Source: Thinopyrum elongatum (taxonomy: Eukaryota; Streptophyta; Magnoliopsida; Poales; Poaceae). Taken from it: a stretch of DNA of 64,000 nucleotides. A program made the position numbers and the translations under genes. Shown here in pieces: positions 10,407-20,370 of this stretch. Positions within the stretch are counted from its first letter, which is position 1, and each line of letters opens with the position of its first letter. The stretch covers positions 73,846,488 to 73,910,487 of the forward strand of contig CM022297.1 of assembly GCA_011799875.1 (NCBI GenBank), read 5' to 3'. Under the pieces are notes generated by a model. The model had not been told where the DNA came from, did not search any database, and saw only the letters and a list, made by a program, of their open reading frames with translations.

Positions 10407-11684
10407 TCAGTGCTTCTTCAGAATTTTCAGTAATCTTTCTTCTTCATGTTCTGAAAGGTTAGCACTGATAATAACATGATATATCTTTTTCTCATCAAGA
10501 TAAGCATATTTCAAAGTATCAGGCAATTGTTTTAATTCAAATACAGGATCACCTTTAGGTGGAGGAGGACCTCCTAGAGTTTCAATAGGCAAATTGTGTT
10601 TGAGCAGAGGTTGTTGTTCAAAGAATATTTTATCTATTTCATTTCTTTCACGCAAGTGCATATCATTTTCATGGTCGAGCAAATATTGTTCTAGTGGATC
10701 AGTAGGAGGCATGGCAATAGAAGCAAGACTAATTATTTCATCCTTATTAGGTAATTCTTTATCACGAGGTTGTCTACTAAACTTAGAGAAATTAAATTCA
10801 TGAGACTCATCACCAAAGCTAACACTGACAGTTTGTTTATGACAATCTGTAGTAGCATTGACAGTGTTCAAGAAAGGCCTACCAAAGATAATGGGACAAA
10901 ATTCATCTTGTCGGGAACCAAGAACAAGAAAATCAGTAGGATATTTTATTTTCCCACACAAGACTTCAACATCTCTAACAATCCCAAGTGGTGTGATGGT
11001 GTTTCTATTAGCAAGTTTAATAGTAACATCTATGTCTTCTATTTCAGCGGGTGCTATGTCATTCATAATTTCTTGGTATAAGGTAAAAGGAATAGCACTC
11101 ACACTAGCACCTAAGTCACATAAACCATGATAACAATGATGTCCTATTTTAACTGAGACAACGGGCATGCCAACAATAGGTCTATGTTTATCTTTTTCAT
11201 CGGGTTTGGCAATTCTAGCAGCTTCATCACAGAAGTAAATAACATGCACATCTATATTTTCTACCAAGAGATCTTTAACCATAGCAACACTAGGTTTTAC
11301 TTTAATTTGATCAGAGGGTCTAGGTGCTTTAATATTACTTTTGCGAACCACAGTTGAAATCTTAGCATGTTCCTTTACCCTAACAGGGAAAGGTGTTTTT
11401 TCAATGTAAGCAGTAGGCACAACTGGATCAATATTGTAAATGATAGTTTCATCTTTAGCTATTACCGGTTCTTTAATTTCTTCTTTAATAGGGGGATGAT
11501 ATTTAAACCACTTCTCCTTAGGGAGATCAACATGGGTAGCAAATGATTCACAAAAATAGGCTACTATCTCAGAGTCAAGTCCATATTTAGTGCTAAACTT
11601 GTGAAAAGCATCGGTATTCATAAAAGATTTAACACAATCAAACTCAAGCTTAATACCTGACTCTTTACCTTCTCGATTTCCCAA
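10407..11684 (-). pseudogene. Gag C-terminal part and aspartic protease (retrotransposon B)
   Basis: A 425-codon frame. The first 60 or so residues continue the gag protein, followed by a linker. Residues about 165-290 form a retropepsin-like domain with the catalytic motif DLGAS at 190-194, preceded by a hydrophobic strand and followed by 'IIFGRPFLNT'. The DLGAS form rather than DTGA is usual in Athila-like elements. The remaining segment leads towards RT. Frame changes near 11684 (gag side) and 10400 (RT side) separate it from its neighbours; in life these would be one polyprotein. The first Met is only the first available start, and 'DDWEIEKVK' upstream continues in another frame. Confidence 0.85.
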
Positions 11685-11742
11685 TCGTCAGAGTTGCATT
11701 TAATTCTTTCTAAAATATCCCACCTGAATTCAATAGTCTTCT

Positions 11743-12330
11743 TCATAAAAGAACCAGTACAAGAAGTATCGAGTATGGATTGATCATCACGAGAAAGCCG
11801 AGCATAAAAGTTCTGAATAATAATTTCTCTGAGAGCTCATGATTGGGGCATGAATATAACATTGACTTAAGCCTCCCCCAAGCTAGAGAGATACTTTCTC
11901 CTTCACGAGGCAAAAAATTATATATATAATTCCGATCACGATGAGCTAGATGCATAGGACAATTTTTTTGGTGAAATTCCAATTTCAATCGATTCCAGTT
12001 CCAAGATCCAATATCATCGCATAGTCTATACCATGTCAATGCCATTCCCTTCAAAGATAAAGGGAAAACCTTCTTCTTAGCTTCATCTCTGGATAAACCT
12101 GCAAGCTCAAATAATCCACAAATTTCATCCGCATATATCAAATGCATATCAGGATGTTTAGTTCCACCTCCTGCATAAGGATTAGCTAGCAGTTGTTCTA
12201 TCATACCCGAAGGAATTTCATAACCAATATTTTCAGTAGGTGCAGTAGGTTGAGGGGAAACTAATTGTGGTTCCGGTCGAGGTGAAGATACCCCGAACAA
12301 ACCCCTCAAAGGATGGTTCTCCATAGTCAC
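11743..12330 (-). pseudogene. Gag capsid-like protein, N-terminal part (retrotransposon B)
   Basis: The frame starts at the ATG (12330) about 70 bases after the primer site and runs 195 codons. It matches the retrotransposon gag type: a Pro-rich start, then 'LSLKGMALTWYRLCDDIGSW' and 'FLPREGESISLAWGRLKSML'. The last 30 or so residues are out of frame. Near 11824 the run of A's after 'LSE' is one short, and the correct continuation is in the next frame. The same short run is present in the second copy (42749 onward), so this break is shared. The product would form the virus-like particle in the cytoplasm. Confidence 0.85.
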
Positions 12331-12400
12331 AAGTGATAATAAATTTCAGCACATAGTAATAATTTTTCCTTACCGATTTCCACTTACCAAGAGCGCTTCA

Positions 12401-12419
12401 CTCCCCGGCAACAGCGCCA
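12401..12419 (-). other. Primer binding site of retrotransposon B (tRNA-Asp)
   Basis: The minus strand reads TGGCGCTGTTGCCGGGGAG, complementary with one mismatch to the 3' end of plant tRNA-Asp. It starts 11 bases inside the LTR end. tRNA-Asp priming is typical of Athila-like elements. Confidence 0.85.
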
Positions 12420-13572
12420 TAAAAGAATCTTGATGACCCACAAGTATAGGGGATCAATCGTAGTCTTTTCGATAAGTAAGTGTCGAACCCAACGACGAGT
12501 AGAAGGAAATGACAAGTGGTTTTCAGCAAGGTGTTTTCTGCAAGCACTGAAATTGTCGGTAACAGGTAGTTTGATAGCAAGATAATGTGTAACGAGCAAG
12601 TAACAGTAACGGTAAATAAAGTGCAGCAAGGTAGCCCAATACCTTTGTGGCAAAGGACAGTCCAAAACGGTCTCTTATAATAAGCAAAGCGTTCTTGAGG
12701 GTACAAGGGAATTTCATCTAGTCACTTTCATCATGTTGGTTTGATTCGTGTTCGCTACTTTGATAATTTGATATGTGGGTGGACCGGTGCTTAGGTGCTG
12801 TTCTTACTAGAACAAACCTCCTACTTATGATTAACCCCCTCGCAAGCATCCACAACTATGAGAAAAGTATTAAGATAAAATCTAACCATAGCATTAAACT
12901 TTTGGATCCAAATCGGTCCCTTACGAAGTAGCGCATAAACTAGGGTTTAAGCTTCTGTCACTCTAGCAACCCATCATCTAATAACTACTCCACAATGCAT
13001 TCCCTTAGGCCCAAATATGGTGAAGTGCCATGTAGTCGATGTTCACATGACACCACTAAGGGAATCACAACATACATATCATCAAAATATCGAACACATA
13101 TCAAGTTCATATAATTACTTGCAACAAGATTTCTCCCGTGACCTCAAGAACAAAAGTAACTACTCACTAATGATAATCATACTCAAGATCAGTGGGGTAT
13201 TAAATAGCATAATGGATCTGAACATATAATCTTCCACCAAATAAACCATATAGTAATCAACTACAAGATGTAATCAACACTACTAGTCATCCACAGGTAC
13301 CAATCTGAGGTTCCGGTACAAAGATTGAACACAAGAGATGAACTAGGATTTGAGAGGAGATGGTGTTGTTGAAGATGTTGATGAAGATTGACCTCCCAAA
13401 GATGAGAGGGTTGTTGGTGATGACGATGGCTTCAATTTCCCCCTTAGGGAGGGAAGTTCCCCCGGCGAAATCGCTCCGCCAGAGGGCAAAAGTGCTCCTG
13501 CCCAAGTTCCGCCTTGAGACGGCGGCGCTCCATCCCGAAAGTCCTCTCTTTATTTTTTCTAGGTCAAAATGA

Positions 13573-13580
13573 CTTATATA
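13573..13580 (-). promoter_or_regulatory. TATA box of LTR B
   Basis: The minus strand reads TATATAAG, about 370 bases from the LTR start and directly after a GC-rich hairpin. This fits the U3 promoter of the element and predicts RNA start at about 13545. Confidence 0.65.
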
Positions 13581-13612
13581 CCAGAAGATGGGCACCGGAG
13601 GTGGTCCGTGCT

Positions 13613-13670
13613 GAGCACAACCCACCAGGGCGCGCCTGGGGGCCCTGGCGCGCCCTGGTGTCTTGTGCTC
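13613..13670. other. GGCGCGCC-arm hairpin in LTR B
   Basis: GAGCACAACCCACCAGGGCG.. (13613-13636) pairs with ..CGCCCTGGTGTCTTGTGCTC (13647-13670): 24-base arms with three mismatches, each holding GGCGCGCC, and a 10-base loop. It sits just upstream of the TATA box on the minus strand. Confidence 0.85.
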
Positions 13671-13947
13671 ACCAGGTGGGCCCCCTCCGGTAGTTATTTG
13701 CTCCAGTATTTTTTATATATTCCAAAACAATTCTTCGTAAATTTTTAGCTCATTTGGAGATGTGCAGAATAGGTAACTCTGACATAACTTTTTCAGGTCC
13801 AGAATTCCAGCTGTCGGCATTCTCCCTCTTTGTGTAGACCTTGCATATTATAAGAGAAAAGGCATTAGAATTACTCCATAAAGCATTATTATGCATAAAA
13901 ACATTATAAATAACAGTAGGAAAACATGATGCAAAATGAACGTATCA

Positions 13948-14270
13948 TCTTAGGCCTCCCAATCTCCCTCCGTTTAGCTGGTGGCAATAAGCCTTCAAGT
14001 ATGTTTCCCGATTCGTTCGCTGAATTGTTGTCATCATTGACCATAGCACTATGTCTTTCAACTCCTGCAGCAACCACAACGTCCTGTGATTGAACCTGGT
14101 TCAAAACATCTCCCTTCTCAGCTAGCCTGTCTTCTAGTCCTAACCTGTCCCGCATCTCTGTAAACGGCTTCATTTCAGCAGCACATTTCTTGAAGCATGT
14201 TTATTTACCCATATAGGAAACTCTTCCTTCTTCGGTGGCCACCTTCAATATTAGGTGTCATAGAGAGGCT
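13948..14270 (-). pseudogene. Coding-like fragment, possibly the C-terminal part of a FAR1-related protein
   Basis: Minus-strand translation gives a run (about 14190 to 13948) with 'FKKCAAEMKPFTEMRDRLGL', an acidic Asn/Ser-rich middle and 'LPPAKRREIGRP' right at the edge of LTR B. The pattern (hydrophilic tail ending in a basic 'xxGRP' run) recalls the end of FAR1/FRS-type proteins derived from Mutator-like transposases. I cannot confirm the family from so short a piece. The frame is cut by LTR B at 13947/13948. The five bases beside the LTR (TCTTA) would be the target-site duplication, but the other side is missing. Repeated at 44833-45155. Confidence 0.35.
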
Positions 14271-15050
14271 CGTTTAGAACTACAAGACTTGCGTGGAGGC
14301 TATTAGAGGTGCTATGGGTTCGACAGATGTGAAGTTCGAATTCATTGACGGAGAGGATAAATAACTGTTCCTGTCACTCCGGGCGAAGATAACACAAGGA
14401 GTGGGACATATGTGATTGAAATCAGATATGGCGAGAAGAGCCTCTCTCCGATGGCTACTAAACACCATGCTTGGTTTAGGGGCATTGTTACTAACAATGG
14501 ACGCAAATACGAGATTGACAAGATGCCAACCAAGACGATGAAGGGGTCTACATCACTCCATACCGACACAGTACACTGACTTGTGTCGTGATGGTGCTGC
14601 AACACTGAAGTTGGGATAACAACAATTGCTCCGAGCCTTCCATGCTTTCGCTACTCATGGGGAGGCTGGGAACCAACATGTCCATGCGGCGAAGAAGGCG
14701 GACTTAGCTGTGCTGATAGTCATGTTCTTCGAAGGGCCACATTTTCGTAATGTGTGCCAGTTGGTGGAGGATCTCCTGACCAGCAGTAGGTTGAACCGTT
14801 CGGTCGGGAAACAAAGGGAAAGCTGATAAATAACTGGTGCAGCACCAGCAAAGACTTTTACCATGCGAATTGGAATGATAGAAGCATTATCATCTCACAT
14901 GCTAGCTCGCAGATAGTGAAGGATGTTAAAAAGGATTTCTGAATGTTGTGCCAGACAGAGTGGGATGAATTCTTGGCTAAACTGAGCGAGGCCATAGCAA
15001 GTACCAAAAGCAGAGCTAGCAGCAGCAAAAGCAACAAGTGAAGAAGTGAA
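14271..15050 (+). pseudogene. Ribosome-inactivating-protein-like pseudogene
   Basis: Pieces in two frames, in order, look like a cereal ribosome-inactivating protein (rRNA N-glycosidase, which removes an adenine from 28S rRNA). They are an N-terminal strand/helix piece (14284-14358), a middle piece (14391-14580), the active-site helix piece (14581-14826) and a C-terminal piece (about 14835-15040). The active-site helix carries the catalytic Glu at about 14731 in 'FFEGPHFRNV', but the Arg expected three residues later is His. The reading frame has stops at 14359, 14616 and 14827 and at least two frame changes, so it is inactive. Similar debris is at 29836-30540 and 45156-45935, with the same Glu...His. 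Family assignment rests on motif order and is moderate. Confidence 0.5.
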
Positions 15051-15422
15051 GAATGGAACATAACCAGTACTGCTCATTATATATATGAACTCTATTGCTA
15101 GTATTATTTCCATAACCATCCTTCGTTACTTAGTGAAGATTGTAATGAACCACTCTAAGTATTGTCTACACGGTTGATCCATGTCAGTAAGACTAATATT
15201 TTGCAATCAGTTTGTGTGTTTGCTTGACTTTTCTCTTTTCCACATGCTATATGTATGCGTTTTGCTACTATCCATATTGTTCTTCCACATATGATGCACA
15301 AAATGTTTAATGTGTATGAAACATAAAATAAAATACTGCAAACAAAACTTGATGCTAATGACATGAGGAACATACTCATAATAAATGACAAATTCTTCCC
15401 GTCTATAGTGTTCCAAGGCGTG

Positions 15423-15800
15423 TCAACTCTCAACAGCCTTCCAAGTAACCTTGACAGAAATTTTTGTGGAATCGTGAAGATACACCACCTCATGCACTGT
15501 TCCATGATACCATGAACCAAATCGACCTTCCCACATACAACACGGAAGCTCTTGAGAAAAACCGCCATCTTTCGTGGATCCTTCAATGAAGAAATTAAGA
15601 TAACTGTGTCTCATCACTCCGATGACCGAACTCATTCTGCAACCTGATTCTGTAACTCCGGAAAAGAAGCGGATCACATCTCTGAATCCACTGGTCTTTG
15701 CATAAAGACTCAGATTAAGGCCATTGACAGCAGCACGAAGTATCTCGACATCAACCTTTGCTTGAACTGCATTCTGCAACACCAGAAAATTCATATCCAA
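15423..15800 (-). pseudogene. Fragment resembling the DUF6598-type domain found beside cereal RIP-like genes
   Basis: A 125-codon minus-strand frame with even, protein-like composition. It contains 'VEILRAAVNGLNLSLYAKTS', 'RMSSVIGVMRHSYLNFFIEG', 'HGTVHEVVYL' and ends 'ISVKVTWKAVES' before a stop. The beta-rich pattern ending in a Val/Lys strand resembles the C-terminal domain (DUF6598) that cereal RIP-like and jasmonate-induced proteins carry; this is from memory of the family and needs a search. It faces the RIP-like fragment tail to tail, so the two are not one gene as arranged here. No start exon is recognised. Copies: 30890-31260 and 46295-46680. Confidence 0.4.
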
Positions 15801-17219
15801 TTCACACTTCTCCCATACAGACGCAAAAATTCAATGAATGGTCATGTTTTGAACATGTTCACAAACTCAGTACACCCTTCAATCAGAAGGTCATCTTTCC
15901 GCCCGTCTTCTTGTTGGTCATCAGTCCATACACAATGCTTGAATTCTAAAAACACACGACATATCATGGAAATACATCGAGCAGGGCTAGTCAGTGATAA
16001 ATGTTCAATGCTCTATATTAAGTATGAACAACCACATGTGCAGGAATAGAACGAAGACAAGTGTTCTGTTTAGTAGTGATTATCTTACTTTGAATGTTGC
16101 TCTCTCAAGGAAAGATAAGTTCGAGTTTGCACGTTAAAGGAGACTTTGAATATACCCTTAGAATACACATTATTAATGTGTTGCAGCATGGATTATTATG
16201 TGTTGTATGCTACGGTTTGGGGAGAGTCTCTCCCTCCTAGGGGCATAGAAGAACCGATCATGCCTTAATAATTTAAAAGATAAACTTTCAAACAAAGCGA
16301 TCACAAAGATCCTCGGAGGGCCTCGTTGAATATCTGGATTTAGGTACACATACTTTCAGACTCATCATATAGTTGATATTGGTCACCAAAGCAATGCTTG
16401 TCCTTCTAAACATGGGGATCATTGAATGCACGAAAAAGACGGATCATCGGAGGGCCTCGTTGAATATCTGGATTTAGGTACAGAGCATCACTCTGCTCAC
16501 AATGTTCGCTGCTAACCCTTGGGAAAGCATCAACTGTAAAATGGCGGTATGTATCTACATGCAAAATCATTGAATTAATCAATCAAGAGAAGAAAAATCA
16601 AGGATCTTGAGTTTAATCCAAGAAGAACTACCATATATTACTGATACCAGAGATATCATTGGATGGTTCAAAATTCTGATGAATCAACTGAGGAAGCTTA
16701 GCATGAACCTGGTTGCAACCCAAAACATAGTATATATGCATTGGAATCAATGTTGCTGAAGAGAAAACTGTGATGTGTGTGTGTGTATATGTTCTGCAAA
16801 TATGTTCAACGGGGAATCTATGCATTGGAGTCCATGTTTCTAAAAAGAACCTAGTTACAAATATGTTCACAGCATGTATAATCCGGCAGAAACTGCACTG
16901 TTAAAATGAGTAAACTTTAACCAGATTACGAAGGATTAACAATCTCAAGTAAATTAACCAGATTACGGTTTTAAGTCACTTGAAGATTGTCCTTGAAACT
17001 CTACCCATAAAATAATTGTTGATATTAATTATTATTAGTCATCCTATTTTCCATCGGGCAGCAGTATGCTACACTACTACTCAAATGCCAATAACATGCC
17101 AAAATCTTTGTAGCTACTATATTCTACCCAATTCAGTTGAAACTGAAATAGTTTCTTGATCTTTTATTCTTCCTCTTCTTTTGGATCTGGGGGTTACACA
17201 GCAGCATATATTATTTAAT
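15801..17219. other. Non-coding stretch without recognisable gene
   Basis: AT-rich sequence with only short frames. It holds a 40-bp direct repeat (separate entry), a short TG microsatellite (16774-16786) and the near-repeat 'ATGCATTGGA(A/G)TC' at about 16736 and 16820. Present again in the second and third copies. Confidence 0.6.
16309..16482. repeat. 40-bp direct repeat pair
   Basis: The segment starting 'CCTCGGAGGGCCTCGTTGAA' and ending 'GGATTTAGGTACA' occurs at 16309-16348 and 16443-16482 with one or two differences. The 94 bases between differ. Probably a local duplication. Confidence 0.85.
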
Positions 17220-19005
17220 GTAGGGGTGGATACCGGACTGGTTCCGACCTTACTCGGATTGATTTAACATGCTGATCCCCTGTCTCGGAAAATGTCACAA
17301 ATGTTGTACATGATCATGTTTCACATGGTTTTCCTTATGCAAGCTCCTTTAGAAATCCATAAATAGTCATATGACACAGACGCGGTGCGTAGGTGGATAA
17401 TACCATGAGGGAGTTACACATTGATAAAAAAGGTAGCACGAATATAATGCATTTTTGTCATGTGGGGCGGGTAGCGGCAATGAAAGAGGAGTCTAACATG
17501 ATGGCAAAGTGTAGGAAAGAAGGGCTGTATTGGCTGAAATAGTAATGGGCCAAATCGATCGTATATCTATGACGATCCAAGTTTCTTCATAATTATTTTT
17601 TCAAAAATTCCGCCAGCGCATTCTAGTTTGGCCTGAGCATAATACAAATAGCACTTGATGGGCCGGCCATTTGCGATGGACTAGGTTTGTCATAGAGTAT
17701 CGCCACGTCGGACATAAGGATGCTTACGTGGACATAGGGACATTCATACTTGGCACCAAGTCACTGCGTTCCACGATGGTTCATACCAGGTCATATCAAG
17801 GCAAGACAAAAGATTATCATTTTTACCACGATGAAAGTTAAATCCTACTTTAGTAATTTTTTCTAGATTCGAGATATATCTACCACAGAAAACAATTATG
17901 TGGTTGATGTGAAATCATATGCAGCACATACATCGTTGTCATGGTATATCAACCCATATGCCACCAAAACTTGTGATCTGTGGTATATATTCAATCACAA
18001 TTGGTAGTTCATGGTAAAAGTGCTCTAAAATTCATACTTCCACCACAGGAAAAAACTGTGTTAGATCAGCAGTTTCTTATTGTGAAGTTCCATATACAAT
18101 GCCTTGGGCCCATTCGAAAAATATCCCTCTTTGTGTCGCACACACACAAACAATGGATGCTTATCTCTAGGCCAATTGTTTGGTGCCATAACAACCACAA
18201 CAACAAGAATAGGTTGCTCTTCCATTATCTATATTTTTTCATAATTGTCTGACAGTCACTATTAAGAAGTATTTCCATGAGAACAAATAGATTATGTCTA
18301 TTTCCTTGCTCTAGATCCAAGGCATACAATATCAGGCATAACTTAATCAGTTCGAAATAGTATATTTTGAATTATTTATTGATAACTTCAAGTCCACATA
18401 GCATAGTTGAATATAAGTTCTACTAAAGGAAACAAATCTTGCAGTTGCAAAGGCCACCGATTAGCCTCTCACACCAAAGCTGGCGGACCTTGTCACCCCA
18501 GTCAACCGAGCATATCTTGTTGCATGATCATTTGGTGCAGAACACGAGCACATAGCGATCCCACTTACAATTCTCTCTCTACCACAAAGATAATAAAAGT
18601 CACACAATAATTTTGAGAAGTTTGTCGTGATGGCATGACTTGTTACACCATTGCATAGAAGTTTCAAACTGGCGAAAAGCTAATAGACAAACAAGAATGT
18701 GCTTCAACATCGTATTTAAAAAATCTGAAGTCAATATTTCTTAAAATGTTATGTTGATATTTCTAGGTTCATCCTTTGAAATAAATTATGGCCTAGTCTA
18801 TTTAATCAAAAACAAAAAAGGAGAGAATAGACATGCATAAGTAGTGCTTCCTAACAACACAAGTATCACCAAAATACAGGCGAAGGCAGATCTTCCATCC
18901 ATTCTTGAATTCTACATCCTAACATGACCCAAGGTGAAAATTTATAATGTCAGTGATAAGAAATGACGTGCCACGTGTAATCTTGTAGAGAAAGACATAG
19001 TTAGT

Positions 19006-19460
19006 GCATCCAAAAGATATATTGACCAATTTCAAAGGGGTGGTCCTAGCGAGGGACATATAAACAATATACTAAGTCAAAAGGATATGGAATGATGTTC
19101 CATCTCTAAATTCCGAGAGGAAGAAACTAAACAGTGTATCCAAAAGATTTAGTGGCCACGTACCAAGAGGCGGTCTGCAGGGAGAATCACAGGGACGATA
19201 TATAAAATAAAAAGATATGGAATGTCGTAACATCTCTAAATTTCTATGGAAGGAAATATGAATGTGCATCCATAGGATATCATCACCATGTACCGAGAAG
19301 TGGTCCCCAATGAGAGCCAAACAGGAAATATCTATCAAAGAATACACGATGAGGTGTCATCGCTAGATTTTTAGAGAAATAAATATTGAAGTTCATCCAT
19401 AGGATATGATGACAAAGTTACAAAAGATGGACCCCATTTGAAGTTATTCTTTATTTACAA
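19006..19460. repeat. About 130-bp degenerate subrepeats inside R1
   Basis: The motif '(G/T)(C/T)ATCCA(A/T)A(A/G)GATAT..TGACCA' starts at about 19006, 19136, 19266 and 19392, and weakly at 19516. Each unit carries a 'GTGGTCC' or 'GCGGTCT' and a run like 'AGAGAAAT'. In R2 the matching starts are about 22201, 22331, 22461 and 22582. The even spacing marks an old satellite-like array captured in the larger repeat. Confidence 0.75.
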
Positions 19461-19971
19461 CAATTTAAATCAAATGGTAGGATTGTTCATGACTTATCCT
19501 CAAAAGTGTGAAGAATGATGCATCCAACATATATAAGTCAGTGAAACATGAGAATATATTGTTACATGCACACCAAATAGTTAGGTTTAGTTGAAAATAG
19601 CATTCCACGTTGATGGAGCATTTGGTGATATACGTGGGGGAGCCACTAGACAATGTATTATTCTAACATGATTTTCTTGAATTGATATAGTAGTAACATT
19701 CCAATTGAAAAATAAGTACATCCTAGAGGCAAGTTACAAAAGTTTTTTCCCACAATGTTACGAAGTTGTATTACATTATGTGGATTTCATTTTGGATAAT
19801 GTATCATGTCATTTTTAAAAGAATAATATATATATTAATACAAAAAGATGTGACTTATTTAGGAAAATTAGAGATGATAGTGAACCATATTTTTTTGAAA
19901 CCATAATTAATTTAAAAGAATGCAAATCAAATTAGAGATGGTTGCCTTTGTTAGATTAGAAATACCTGCTA

Positions 19972-20172
19972 ATCTAGTGAACGCATTATTCATCCTCTCG
20001 AAACAGGCTTTCGCCCCGCTTTATAGATAAAGCATTAGTCCATACAACCAAGTACCAAGCTCAACCCGAAAATAAGACTGCTGGGGCCACAGCACAATCG
20101 CGCCCAAAAAAGGAAGAAGAAACATAAAAAGCCACCTGGGGCAAATATCTAGTGAACGCATTATTCATCCTC
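19972..20172 (-). mobile_element. 5'-truncated LINE with 26-bp target-site duplication
   Basis: The 26 bases ATCTAGTGAACGCATTATTC ATCCTC lie at 19972-19997 and again at 20147-20172. The 149 bases between, read on the minus strand, contain 'GGACTAATGCTTTATCTATA' and 'AAGCGGGGCGAAAGCC', which I recognise as the usual 3' end of grass L1-type LINEs. No poly(A) tail is visible, as is common for this group. Length and long exact duplication fit target-primed reverse transcription with early stop. The other direct copies are at 35509-35705 and 50744-50946. Confidence 0.8.
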
Positions 20173-20370
20173 GCGCTCGTATTCAATCTAGGTGGAACTA
20201 ATCCCATCATGAGCCCCACCACCCCGGTGCGTTGGTTAGGCGTATTGTTTCATGGCATGATCAAGGTGCATGTTGATAGAAAATGGCACCCGCGTGGGAT
20301 GCAGGGAGCGGTGACATAGATTCTTCACACACCTCACGACACTGAGAAAAAAAACGGCATACGACAACGG

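Larger units (their letters stand above)
6757..13947 (-). mobile_element. Retrotransposon B: Ty3/gypsy, Athila-like, incomplete
   Basis: On the minus strand the order is 5' LTR (13947-12431), tRNA-Asp primer site, gag, protease, RT, RNase H, integrase, then a 3' region with a small gene. RT before integrase marks Ty3/gypsy. The tRNA-Asp primer site, the DLGAS protease and a gene after integrase point to the Athila-like branch. The 3' LTR is absent, because LTR A sits at 6756/6757. gag and pol carry several frameshifts and cannot make a full polyprotein. At its other edge (13947/13948) B interrupts a coding-like fragment. A partial second copy (gag, primer site, LTR) is at 42749-44832. Confidence 0.88.
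12431..13947 (-). mobile_element. 5' LTR of retrotransposon B
   Basis: On the minus strand it begins TGATACGTTC (13947) and ends GGGTCATCA (12431), followed by the primer site. Its length is 1517 bp. It contains a TATA box (13573-13580) and a GGCGCGCC hairpin just upstream of it. A near-identical copy lies at 43348-44832 with mostly single-base deletions. No matching 3' LTR exists in the window. Confidence 0.88.
17220..20370. repeat. Tandem repeat unit R1 (about 3.15 kb, complete)
   Basis: Begins 'TGTAGGGG..GGACTGGTTCCG'. The first 2.24 kb (to about 19460) is repeated in R2 with clear base differences throughout (for example 'CATGAGGGAG' versus 'CATGAGTGAG'), so this duplication is older than the copy artefacts in the window. 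The last 0.9 kb, with the LINE insertion, is only in R1. No coding frame above about 90 codons makes sense in either strand. Contains 'CACGTGTAATCTTGTAGAGA' and four 130-bp subrepeats. Confidence 0.8.

Noticed and set aside
14626..14826. Intact short secreted protein gene
   Set aside because: No signal peptide. The frame is the middle of a longer RIP-like relic that continues in other frames on both sides.
20041..20146. tRNA-derived SINE instead of a LINE tail
   Set aside because: No A and B boxes are seen, and the minus-strand end words fit the grass LINE 3' end.
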